A DNA stretch of 64,000 nucleotides from G963669295 sp963669295. GTDB lineage: Bacteria > Bacteroidota > Bacteroidia > Flavobacteriales_D > CALLUQ01. The stretch covers positions 2,914,001 through 2,978,000 of the forward strand of contig OY769938.1 in NCBI GenBank assembly GCA_963669295.1, read 5' to 3'. Position numbers and translations under genes: made by a program. Shown here in pieces: positions 45,701 to 53,533 of this stretch. The notes under the pieces were generated by a model that was given only the letters and a program-made list of their open reading frames with translations, ran no database searches and was not told the origin of the DNA. Numbering within the stretch: position 1 is the stretch's first letter; the number at the start of each line of letters is the position of its first letter.

Positions 45701-48700
45701 CATTCGATCCTTCCGGGTTATCGGGTAGCATTGCTGTAACCTATACAGTAGGAAATGCACCATGTGCCGAGAACTCAACCATCAATATTAATGTTGAGCC
45801 CGATGTTGATCCTACATGGATCGACCCAAGTCCTGTATGTGCTACAGGTGGTACGATCGATCTAAGTACATTAATTACAGGAACCACTGGCGGTAGCTGG
45901 AGTGGTACCGGAGTAAGTGGAACTACATTCGATCCTTCTGGATTATCGGGTAGCATTGCCATTACCTATACAGTGGGTAATGCACCATGTGCTGAGAATT
46001 CTACCATTAATGTTAATGTAGAGCCCGATGTAGATCCAACATGGTCGCAACCTGCTGCCTTGTGTGAATCTGACGCAGCCATCGATCTAAATACATTCAT
46101 TACCGGAACGGGTGGAGGTACGTGGAGCGGACCTGGTGTAACCGGCAACATGTTCGATCCTGCAGGTCAGGCACCATCAGCCATGGTAACTTATACGGTT
46201 GGAAACAACCCGTGTGATGAAGCATCGACACTTACCATTACCGTGAACCCTGATGATGATCCATCATTCAGCTATCCTCAAGGAACGTATTGTTTAACCG
46301 GTACTGATCCGGTAGCAACAATTACTGGTTTAGGTGGAGGAACCTTCACAGGATCTGGTGCATTGGTGATTAATGGTGGTGATGGTACCATCGATTTGGA
46401 TGCCAGCGGTGTAGGTACCTATACTGTAACGTATACTACCAATGGCCCATGTCCACAAACCAGCCAGGTAACCATTGACATTACTACAGCTCCGGATGCT
46501 ACATTTAACTACCCTGGATCGCCTTATTGTCAAAGTGATGCCAACCCATTTCCAACTTTCCCTCCAGGTTCAAGCGCAGGTACATTCTCTGCTACTCCAG
46601 CAGGTTTAGTATTTGTAAACAATGGAACGGGTGAAGTTGATTTGGCAGGAAGTACTCCGGGAATTTATACGGTTACTAACAACATCCCGGCAGGTGGTGG
46701 TTGTGCTGAGGCAAATGCTACAGCAACCATTGAAATTATAGCTGATGACGTAGCGACATTTGATTATGCACAATTGGTATACTGCCAGGGCGATACCGAC
46801 CCGTTGGCCAACATTACTGGTACAACTGGTGGAACCTTCTCAGAAGGTACTGGCGATGTGGTATTCCTCGACAACAGTACAGGTGAAATTGATTTGAGTG
46901 CCAGTGTACCTGGTGCTACCTACACCATTACTTATACTACTACCGGACAATGTCCTGCTTCAGGCACATTCGACATTACTATTGAAGCAGAAGACGATCC
47001 TACATTTACATACCCACAAGCCAGCTACTGCGAAAGTGAGCCGAACCCAACACCTACCGTTACTGGTACTGCGGGTGGTACTTTCTCGGAAGGAACAGGC
47101 AATGTGGTGTTTGTAGATCAAAATACTGGTGAGATCGATTTATTGGGTAGTACACCAGGTTCGTACTACATATTATACACTACTGGTGGCGTTTGTGCTA
47201 ATGTAGATTCGGTAGCATTAGACATTTTACCGGATGATGATCCATCTTTCAGCTATTCGAATTCTACTTACTGTCAAACAGGTACTGATCCAACACCAAC
47301 CATTACAGGATTGGCTGGAGGTACTTTCAGTGAAGGTACTGGTAACCTCGTTATCGACACCAATTCAGGATTGGTAGATTTGGATGCTTCACCATTGGGC
47401 ACCTATACCGTGGAGTATGCAACAAATGGCCCATGTCCTCAAACAGGTACTTTTGTAATAACCATTACTGATGCACCAGATGCTACATTCGATTATCCTG
47501 GTACTCCGTTCTGTAACAATGATGTGAATCAACTGCCTACTTTCCCTCCGGGATCGAGTGCAGGTGTATTCTCTGCTACACCAGCGGGACTCACATTTGT
47601 AGATGTGAATACAGGAGAAATTGACATTGCAGGAAGTACACCAGGCATTTATGTGATTACCAACGACATTGCTGCTGGTGGTGGTTGTGCCGCTGCTTCA
47701 GCTACCGATACCATTGAGATTTTACCAATGGATGATCCCACATTTGATTATGCCAGCAATACCTATTGTAGTACCGATGCCAACCCATTTCCTAACATTA
47801 CAGGATTGACTGGTGGTACCTTTAGTGAAGGCACTGGCGATTTAGTGGTAGATCCTGTTACAGGAGAAATTGATTTGGCAGGAAGCTTAATTGGTGGACC
47901 ATATACCATTACTTATGTCACCAACGGGCCATGCCCTGATAGTACTACGTTCGATATCACTATTACCAACCAATTGAGTGCAGTAATTGATGCTGCAGGA
48001 CCTTTCTGCGAATCTGATGCTGCAGTTAACTTAACTGCTGCCGATGCAGGAGGTACCTGGTCAGGAAATGGAATTACCGATGCCAATGCTGGAACATTCG
48101 ATCCAGCAACAGCAGGCCCAGGTACACATACCATTACCTACTCAATTCCTGGAGGGTGTGGCGATACACAAACAGAAGACATCACCGTGAACCCTGACGA
48201 CAATGCTGGATTTACTTATGCTTCTGCTAACTATTGTAATACAGATGCCAACCCAACACCTACCATCACTGGTACTGCTGGCGGCACCTTCTCAGAAGGA
48301 TCAGGCAATGTAGTGTTTGTAGATGCCAATACCGGAGAAGTTGATTTAACCAACAGTACACCTGGTGGCCCCTATACCATTACCTACACCACCAATGGTT
48401 CATGCCCGGCATCTTCTACATTCGATATTACTATTGGAGTAACACAAGATGCAACAATTACGCAAGTTGGCCCATTCTGTGATACCGATCCAGCAGTGTT
48501 CTTAACAGCTGTTGATGGTGGTGGTACCTGGTCTGGAAATGGTGTTGACCCGAATACCGGTGAATTTGATCCAGCTGCTGCTGGCCCTGGAAGCCATGTC
48601 ATCACTTATACCATTGGTGGCCTTTGTGGCGATGTGCAATCCATTACTATTGATGTTGGTGGACCTGTAGCTTCATTTACAGCCAACCCAACCACTGGAT

Positions 48701-49179
48701 TTATTCCATTGGATGTAGACTTTACCAATACTAGTACAGGAGCAACCGCTTATGCATGGGACTTTGGTGATGGCAATAACAGTACAGCCACTGATCCAAC
48801 CAACACTTATACCGACTTTGGCAATTTTACAGTAACACTTGTGGCCACTGATGCTTTTGGTTGTGTATCTACTGCCACAGCAGTGATTGATGTTGATGCT
48901 GAATCAACCATCCTAATTCCAAATGTATTCTCGCCCAATGGCGATCAAACCAACGATATTTTTGCAGTATTCGGTACTAACTTGAAAGAAGTAACCGGAA
49001 CCATTATGAACCGTTGGGGAGAAGTATTGTACGAATGGGATTCAACCAAAGGAGGTTGGGATGGTAGAACGACAGCAGGAGTCATTGTACCAGACGGAAC
49101 TTATTACTACATCATTAAAGTAATAGGTGCCGACGATAAATTGATTGAGCAACAAGGTTCAGTAACCTTGATAAGATAA
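42793..49179 (+). CDS. Giant T9SS type B sorting-domain surface protein with Ig/PKD-like repeats
   Basis: About 2128 residues from the ATG at 42793, which begins a typical signal peptide (MKTSLLSKSLLLLCSIF to AYAQ); earlier in-frame ATGs lack one. The N-terminal 400 residues form two non-repeated beta-rich regions. Nine 75-residue repeats (EPDVDPxW to NAPCAENST) follow, then about ten related 75-80 residue repeats (DDDPSFxYxxxxYC), a PKD domain (FTNTSTGATAYAWDFGDGNN) and a type B C-terminal sorting domain (PNVFSPNGDQTNDIF to VTLIR). It is exported by Sec and the type IX system and probably acts in adhesion or gliding. The Cys pair in each repeat may form a disulfide. Confidence 0.93.
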   Translation: MKTSLLSKSLLLLCSIFTLGAYAQGPTCATADPFCTGTPITFPAGTNSGTGEAGPDYGCLLTQPNPAWYYMEIATGGALEITISNSNNEDIDFIVWGPFVDATSPCTALLTAGNTVDCSYSTTATEVAFINPTNAGEFYLMMVTNFSNNATDISFQETGPTTATTNCAIVCPPVEYGVFNSGTGQIDQPPATMACNDPAVAFYADQDGFNASEAITPCYVVQVFPTNGIGTNSMEFFEDGASLGGFGTVGTDSNGNPWVTSIGANTNFSGYVSYVSPSSNTPGHQVVLCNNTAGANMTYEVYDCHSGTLLASGTWNGAVGCQTILVSPPPTLSGLATWSSTCAGSLPVITDWGAAVFDPSAVAPGTTCDVTYDWDAQNGDCAGSATHSITITNPYSFTSLSYSSPVCQAAGGTLNPTLTGTAGGTYTSSPAGLSLNGTTGAINVAASTPGTYTVSYFVGTALPSACNASGTASITILPDVDPAWSNPSPICETGGSINLNTLITGTAGGTWSGTGVSGNTFNPSGLSGSIAVTYTVGTAPCAENSTLNITVEPDVDPSWTSPGTICANAGSINLNTTITGTTGGTWSGTGVTGNTFNPSGLSGNISVTYTVGNAPCAENSTQNITVEPDVDPAWTDPSPVCETGGSINLNTLITGTTGGTWSGTGVSGNTFDPTGLSGSIAVTYTVGNAPCAENSTINITVEPDVDPSWTTPGTICANAGSINLNTTITGTTGGTWSGTGVSGNTFDPSGLSGNISVTYTVGNAPCSEASTQTITVEPDVDPAWTDPSPVCETGGSINLNTLITGTTGGTWSGTGVSGNTFDPTGLSGSIAVTYTVGNAPCAENSTINITVEPDVDPTWTDPSPVCANGGTINLNTLITGTTGGTWSGTGVSGNTFDPSGLSGSIAVTYTVGNAPCAENSTININVEPDVDPAWTDPSPVCATGGTIDLNTLITGTTGGSWSGTGVSGNTFDPSGLSGSIAVTYTVGNAPCAENSTININVEPDVDPTWIDPSPVCATGGTIDLSTLITGTTGGSWSGTGVSGTTFDPSGLSGSIAITYTVGNAPCAENSTINVNVEPDVDPTWSQPAALCESDAAIDLNTFITGTGGGTWSGPGVTGNMFDPAGQAPSAMVTYTVGNNPCDEASTLTITVNPDDDPSFSYPQGTYCLTGTDPVATITGLGGGTFTGSGALVINGGDGTIDLDASGVGTYTVTYTTNGPCPQTSQVTIDITTAPDATFNYPGSPYCQSDANPFPTFPPGSSAGTFSATPAGLVFVNNGTGEVDLAGSTPGIYTVTNNIPAGGGCAEANATATIEIIADDVATFDYAQLVYCQGDTDPLANITGTTGGTFSEGTGDVVFLDNSTGEIDLSASVPGATYTITYTTTGQCPASGTFDITIEAEDDPTFTYPQASYCESEPNPTPTVTGTAGGTFSEGTGNVVFVDQNTGEIDLLGSTPGSYYILYTTGGVCANVDSVALDILPDDDPSFSYSNSTYCQTGTDPTPTITGLAGGTFSEGTGNLVIDTNSGLVDLDASPLGTYTVEYATNGPCPQTGTFVITITDAPDATFDYPGTPFCNNDVNQLPTFPPGSSAGVFSATPAGLTFVDVNTGEIDIAGSTPGIYVITNDIAAGGGCAAASATDTIEILPMDDPTFDYASNTYCSTDANPFPNITGLTGGTFSEGTGDLVVDPVTGEIDLAGSLIGGPYTITYVTNGPCPDSTTFDITITNQLSAVIDAAGPFCESDAAVNLTAADAGGTWSGNGITDANAGTFDPATAGPGTHTITYSIPGGCGDTQTEDITVNPDDNAGFTYASANYCNTDANPTPTITGTAGGTFSEGSGNVVFVDANTGEVDLTNSTPGGPYTITYTTNGSCPASSTFDITIGVTQDATITQVGPFCDTDPAVFLTAVDGGGTWSGNGVDPNTGEFDPAAAGPGSHVITYTIGGLCGDVQSITIDVGGPVASFTANPTTGFIPLDVDFTNTSTGATAYAWDFGDGNNSTATDPTNTYTDFGNFTVTLVATDAFGCVSTATAVIDVDAESTILIPNVFSPNGDQTNDIFAVFGTNLKEVTGTIMNRWGEVLYEWDSTKGGWDGRTTAGVIVPDGTYYYIIKVIGADDKLIEQQGSVTLIR
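44224..46249 (+). repeat. Nine in-frame 225-bp repeats in the giant surface protein gene
   Basis: The VDPxW core recurs every 225 bp for nine units, with length kept exactly. Units 2 and 4 share the TICANAG variant and units 3 and 5 the SPVCETGG variant, so a 450-bp two-unit block appears duplicated. Synonymous differences are common between units, pointing to an old expansion kept by selection. Confidence 0.88.
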
Positions 49180-49195
49180 TCATCAACAAACAAAG

Positions 49196-49225
49196 AAAAA
49201 GCACTTCGAAAGAAGTGCTTTTTTT
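49196..49225 (+). terminator. Intrinsic terminator after the giant surface protein gene
   Basis: AAAAAGCACTTC, a GAAA tetraloop and GAAGTGC followed by seven T. The stem (7 bp of core plus A-T pairs) begins 17 bp after the stop codon. Confidence 0.92.
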
Positions 49226-49366
49226 GTTTCATCTATAGGGTTAAATATTTAACACAAAGTGCTAAACCTGTTAAAAAATGGGGAAAAATTCAATTCAGAA
49301 CTCCTCTGTATTAGTTTTGTATCACATTTATTTAAAGAAAATTTTCACCTCCATGCAACCATTGGG

Positions 49367-49374
49367 TACATTTG
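49367..49374 (+). promoter_or_regulatory. -7 element of the gene at 49410
   Basis: TACATTTG fits TAnnTTTG, 36 bp before the ATG. The upstream TTG is not evident. Confidence 0.45.
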
Positions 49375-49409
49375 TACGTCTATAAGGTAAATTCAAACGA
49401 ACCAACATC

Positions 49410-49856
49410 ATGAAAAAGTACATTAACTCTACAGTTAAGGCGATATTCAGCCTGTTTTTGCTCTCCTTTTTTACAACGGGAGCATTTGCTCAATCCGACG
49501 ATTGGCAGGTGCTAACACAAAAGGATGGAGTAGAAATTAAATACAAATATTCCGATTGCGACCTTGAAAGAGGGTTCGATCAGGAATGGGTTTTACTTCA
49601 ATTTAATAACACTACAGCCACGAAGAAAACATTGATTTGGGACCTGGAGTTGTATTTCAACAACGATTGTAAGACATGTGGTAGCGATGAGTATCATCTG
49701 GTACAAGAGCTAAAGCCAAATGAATCGATGGAAGGTATTTGTTCCGTAAATACGAATACCAACCTTAGAATCTTTTCAAAATTCCTGAACAGGGAAAACA
49801 GAACCGAATTAACCGATTTTAAATTGGCAAACCTACAAGTAGTAAGCGCTAAGTAG
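49410..49856 (+). CDS. Secreted protein of unknown function, Cys-containing
   Basis: 148 residues. The signal peptide runs to about residue 27 (FFTTGAFAQ). The mature part looks like a single beta-sandwich: DWQVLTQKDGVEIKYKYSDC, LLQFNNTTATKKTLIWDLEL, then a Cys cluster NNDCKTCGSDEYH and LKPNESMEGIC. The four Cys could make two disulfides. No family recognised. It lies between two T9SS type B proteins, 34 bp before the second, so a shared transcript and linked surface role are plausible. Confidence 0.8.
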   Translation: MKKYINSTVKAIFSLFLLSFFTTGAFAQSDDWQVLTQKDGVEIKYKYSDCDLERGFDQEWVLLQFNNTTATKKTLIWDLELYFNNDCKTCGSDEYHLVQELKPNESMEGICSVNTNTNLRIFSKFLNRENRTELTDFKLANLQVVSAK

Positions 49857-49890
49857 TTGCTGCTTTTGTCTAATTATTAAAACTTTGAAA

Positions 49891-52467
49891 ATGTTACTCT
49901 ATACTATAAATAAGATAAAGAAACTGGCAGCCCTTTCTGTTTTGTCGCTAGGGGCAGTTGGTTATGCAAATGCACAATGCTCCGTAAACATTGTGCCCAG
50001 TACCGATACCATTTCTTGTGGTGGTACGGTAGATTTAGATGCACAAGGAAGCGGTGGTACTTTTGGAGTACTGGTAACCGATTTCGATAACCAAACGCCA
50101 GGTAACGGATGGGCGGTATCGCCAGCAGCAGATTTTACCAATCCTTGTGGCCCAGGCCCAAATGGCTTCCACATGTGGATGGGTAGTACAACCGCAGCTC
50201 CACGTGAGTTGATTTCTTACCCCCTTGATTTATCATGTGGTGCGGACATCTGTTTTGAGTTGCGCTTTGCTGAGCAAGGTGACCCTTCTCCATGTGAGGG
50301 GCCAGATTTAACCAATGAAGGAGTTTATCTAGAGTGGTCTATTAATAATGGAACCACCTGGAATACGGTTTTTTATTTTGAGCCCAATAGTACAGGTTCG
50401 TTGAATGCAGCATGTAATGGTTGTGGCGATTACACCGCTTGGACCAACTACTGTTTTACATTGCCTCCGGGAGCATGGTCGCCAGCCACTCAAATTCGTT
50501 TCTGGCAAGATGGTAGTAGTGGTAATGGTTTTGACCACTGGGGTATTGATAACGTGCAGGTATTGGCAGTAAACTGTGCCAGCTATTACTACGATTGGGC
50601 ACACATTCCAGGAAGCCCTGACACTAACTTGATTACTGAAAACCTTGGAACAACAACGTCTTACGATGTATTGTATACCAACGGAATAGACGATACTTGT
50701 TATGCATCCATCACAATTGTAGTTGACACCTTGATGAATGCTGAATTCAATTACAATTCTCCAGTATGCCAGGGAGACTCCATTGCATTGCCTAACTTTA
50801 GTGCAGGCATTGCAGGAGTATTTACTTCTACCAATGGTTTGATATTGGATAGCTTAACGGGAGAAATTGACTTGTTGGGCAGTACGCCTGGAACCTATAC
50901 CGTGCAAAATTTTGTGGCGGCCTTGCCAGGGTGTGTAGCTGATACGCATTGGGTAGACATTACCATTAATCCTGAAGACGACCCAGGCTTCACCTATTCC
51001 GATACCATATATTGTCAGGATGGAGGAAATCAATTGCCCAATATCACAGGAATGATGGGTGGAACCTTCTTCGAAAGCAGTGGTAATCTTTCCATCAATA
51101 CCGCCACTGGTGAAATTAATGCAGCCGGAAGTTTTGATGGTGGCCCTTATACAGTAGAATATACGACCAACGGGCCATGTCCTCAAACTGCCACTTTTGA
51201 TGTGTACATCGAAGCTACAGACGATCCAACATTCAATTATACGTCACAAACCTATTGTACCAACGATGCAAATCAGTTGCCTATTGTAACTGGAGAAACA
51301 GGTGGATCATGGGCATCATCATCTCCTGACCTAGTGATTGATGGCGCAACTGGAGAAATTACGGTTTCATCGAGTATTATTGGAGGACCGTATACTGTTA
51401 CTTATACTACGCCAGGCATTTGTCCTGCCAGTCAAACATTCGACATTACAATTCTTCCCATGGACGATGCGTCGTTCAACTATCCTGCGGCAGTATATTG
51501 CGAGAGTGATGTAAACCCATCACCAAGCATTAGTGGCCTGTCTGGAGGGGTGTTCTCTGAGTCGAGTGGAAACGTAACTGTAGATCCATTGACAGGAGTC
51601 ATTAGCTTACCTCTAAGTAATGTTGGTGGTCCTTATACCATTGAATATACCACAACGGGTCCTTGTCCCAGTACAGAAACATTTGAGGTAACCATTGAGC
51701 CTACTCCTGCTGCTCCGGTAGTTGGAAATCAAACCGGTTGTGCTGGCGAATCATATACCTTTAATGCTACAGGGGGCTCAGGAACATTTAACTGGTATTC
51801 AGATGCTGGTGGAACCGATTTAGTGCATACAGGATCATCCATCAGTATTGCTGATACGCTGTTGCCTGGTAACTATACCTGGTATGTGAGCGAAACTTTA
51901 GGAAATTGTGTTGGGCCATTAACTCCGGTTACATTAACATTAACCGGTCCGGTTGCCTTCTTTGTGCCAACTCCTGATAGCGGTGAGGTTCCCCTTGATG
52001 TTGATTTCGCTGATTTCAGTACTGGTGGTACCAACTGGTTGTGGGACTTTGGTGACGGTGCTACCAGTAGTGCTGTAAACCCATCGCATACTTACGAAGA
52101 GTTTGGTACCTATACGGTAACATTAACCGTAACCGATGCTCAGGGGTGTGCTTCAACCTACATCTATACCTTTATTCAGGTGGGTGGCCCTTCAAGTATT
52201 TTGGTACCTAATGTATTCTCACCTGATGGCAACGGAGTAAACGATATATTTTATGTGACCTACGAGAATATTGCAAGCTTTACTTGTGAGATTTACAACA
52301 GGTGGGGAACAAAAATTTATGAATACGATAATATCAATGATGGCTGGGATGGAATTACCAAGGGTGGAAACGCTGCTCCTGACGGTACGTACTATTATAT
52401 CATCAAGGCGACGGGTTCTGATGATCTTGTACACGAACACGCAGGAAGCTTCCAGTTAGTGCGATAG
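49891..52467 (+). CDS. T9SS type B sorting-domain surface protein
   Basis: 858 residues from the ATG at 49891; a TTG two codons earlier is less likely. The signal peptide ends at GYANAQ. An N-terminal beta-sandwich (about 40-240, LISYPLDLSCGADICFELRF and FDHWGIDNVQVLAVNC) resembles Reelin-type or lectin-like domains. About four 80-residue repeats follow (DDPGFTYSDTIYC type), then an Ig-like domain, a PKD domain (NWLWDFGDGATSS) and a type B C-terminal domain (PNVFSPDGNGVNDIF to FQLVR). Repeats are shared with the giant neighbour, so the two genes are diverged relatives. Confidence 0.92.
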   Translation: MLLYTINKIKKLAALSVLSLGAVGYANAQCSVNIVPSTDTISCGGTVDLDAQGSGGTFGVLVTDFDNQTPGNGWAVSPAADFTNPCGPGPNGFHMWMGSTTAAPRELISYPLDLSCGADICFELRFAEQGDPSPCEGPDLTNEGVYLEWSINNGTTWNTVFYFEPNSTGSLNAACNGCGDYTAWTNYCFTLPPGAWSPATQIRFWQDGSSGNGFDHWGIDNVQVLAVNCASYYYDWAHIPGSPDTNLITENLGTTTSYDVLYTNGIDDTCYASITIVVDTLMNAEFNYNSPVCQGDSIALPNFSAGIAGVFTSTNGLILDSLTGEIDLLGSTPGTYTVQNFVAALPGCVADTHWVDITINPEDDPGFTYSDTIYCQDGGNQLPNITGMMGGTFFESSGNLSINTATGEINAAGSFDGGPYTVEYTTNGPCPQTATFDVYIEATDDPTFNYTSQTYCTNDANQLPIVTGETGGSWASSSPDLVIDGATGEITVSSSIIGGPYTVTYTTPGICPASQTFDITILPMDDASFNYPAAVYCESDVNPSPSISGLSGGVFSESSGNVTVDPLTGVISLPLSNVGGPYTIEYTTTGPCPSTETFEVTIEPTPAAPVVGNQTGCAGESYTFNATGGSGTFNWYSDAGGTDLVHTGSSISIADTLLPGNYTWYVSETLGNCVGPLTPVTLTLTGPVAFFVPTPDSGEVPLDVDFADFSTGGTNWLWDFGDGATSSAVNPSHTYEEFGTYTVTLTVTDAQGCASTYIYTFIQVGGPSSILVPNVFSPDGNGVNDIFYVTYENIASFTCEIYNRWGTKIYEYDNINDGWDGITKGGNAAPDGTYYYIIKATGSDDLVHEHAGSFQLVR

Positions 52468-52496
52468 AGAGCATTTAAAACACCTTATATCAGTTG

Positions 52497-52531
52497 GAAT
52501 TGCGCATGATTTTCATGCGCAATTCTTTTTT
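52497..52531 (+). terminator. Intrinsic terminator after the second T9SS type B gene
   Basis: A perfect 13-bp stem (GAATTGCGCATGA / TCATGCGCAATTC) with a TTT loop is followed by six T. It separates the surface-protein genes from the ribosomal operon. Confidence 0.93.
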
Positions 52532-52575
52532 CAACAAGGATATGTGAAAAAACTTCAATTAAATCGAAATCGGTG

Positions 52576-52605
52576 TTGCATTATAAAAATATTCTCGTAT
52601 TTTTG
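52576..52605 (+). promoter_or_regulatory. Promoter of the ribosomal protein operon
   Basis: TTG at 52576-52578, a 19-bp spacer and TATTTTTG at 52598-52605, followed by CAGCCCG. This is a textbook Bacteroidota housekeeping promoter. Transcription would start near 52611, leaving a leader of about 38 nt before rpsL. Confidence 0.85.
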
Positions 52606-52648
52606 CAGCCCGAAATTTAGAATATTGGGATAATATAATATACAGAAT

Positions 52649-53023
52649 ATGCCAACGATACAGCAATTAGTAAGAAAAGGAAGACTGAAAATAAATAAGA
52701 AAAGTAAGTCGGCTGCTTTGGACTCATGTCCACAACGTAGAGGGGTGTGTGTAAGGGTATATACCACTACACCAAAAAAACCAAATTCTGCGATGCGTAA
52801 AGTAGCCAGGGTAAGGCTTACTAACGGTAACGAGGTGAACGCTTACATTCCGGGTGAAGGACATAATTTGCAGGAGCACTCGATTGTATTGGTAAGAGGG
52901 GGAAGAGTAAAAGACCTTCCGGGTGTAAGGTATCACATTGTTCGTGGAGCATTAGATACTGCCGGTGTAGAAGGTAGAACACAAAGAAGATCAAAGTACG
53001 GCACTAAAAGGCCTAAGAAATAA
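52649..53023 (+). CDS. rpsL: 30S ribosomal protein S12
   Basis: 124 residues, complete, first gene of the str-S10-spc cluster. It forms part of the decoding centre. Both loops that contact streptomycin carry the wild-type lysines (TPKKPNSAM with Lys43; RVKDLPGV with Lys88), so no streptomycin-resistance change is seen. The basic C-terminus ends KYGTKRPKK. Confidence 0.98.
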   Translation: MPTIQQLVRKGRLKINKKSKSAALDSCPQRRGVCVRVYTTTPKKPNSAMRKVARVRLTNGNEVNAYIPGEGHNLQEHSIVLVRGGRVKDLPGVRYHIVRGALDTAGVEGRTQRRSKYGTKRPKK

Positions 53024-53038
53024 TAACATCATTTAATT

Positions 53039-53506
53039 ATGAGAAGAAGGAAAGCCAAAAAGATAATCATCTTGCCAGACCCTAAGTTTGGTGACACGCT
53101 TGTAACAAAGTTTGTAAACAACTTAATGTTAAGTGGTAAGAAAAATGTTGCTTACAAGATTTTCTACGATGCCATCGATATTGTAGATGCTAAAGTAGAA
53201 GAAAGTGGATTGGAAACTTTCAAGAAGGCATTGAGCAACGTTACTCCGGCAGTAGAAGTAAGAAGTAGAAGAGTTGGCGGAGCTACCTTTCAAATTCCTC
53301 AAGAGGTTCGTCAAGGTAGAAAGCTTTCCTTGGCAATGAAGTGGTTAATTCGTTATGCTCGTTTGAGAAATGAAAAATCAATGAGCCACAAGCTAGCCGC
53401 AGAAATTTTAGCAGCTTCTAAGGAAGAAGGTGCTGCTTACAAGAAAAAAGAAGATACACATAGAATGGCAGAAGCAAACAAAGCCTTCTCTCATTTTAGA
53501 TTTTAA
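53039..53506 (+). CDS. rpsG: 30S ribosomal protein S7
   Basis: 155 residues, complete. It binds the 3' major domain of 16S rRNA and starts assembly of the small-subunit head. The N-terminal MRRRKAKKIIILPDPKFGD and the helical core with VGGATFQIPQEVR are the family hallmarks. Follows rpsL by 15 bp. Confidence 0.98.
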   Translation: MRRRKAKKIIILPDPKFGDTLVTKFVNNLMLSGKKNVAYKIFYDAIDIVDAKVEESGLETFKKALSNVTPAVEVRSRRVGGATFQIPQEVRQGRKLSLAMKWLIRYARLRNEKSMSHKLAAEILAASKEEGAAYKKKEDTHRMAEANKAFSHFRF

Positions 53507-53533
53507 CAACAAATACTCTATTACGTAAGAACA

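Noticed and set aside
44157..48605. Regular antisense frames of about 71 codons every 225 bp
   Set aside because: They mirror the in-frame repeats of the surface protein on the other strand and share its period exactly.
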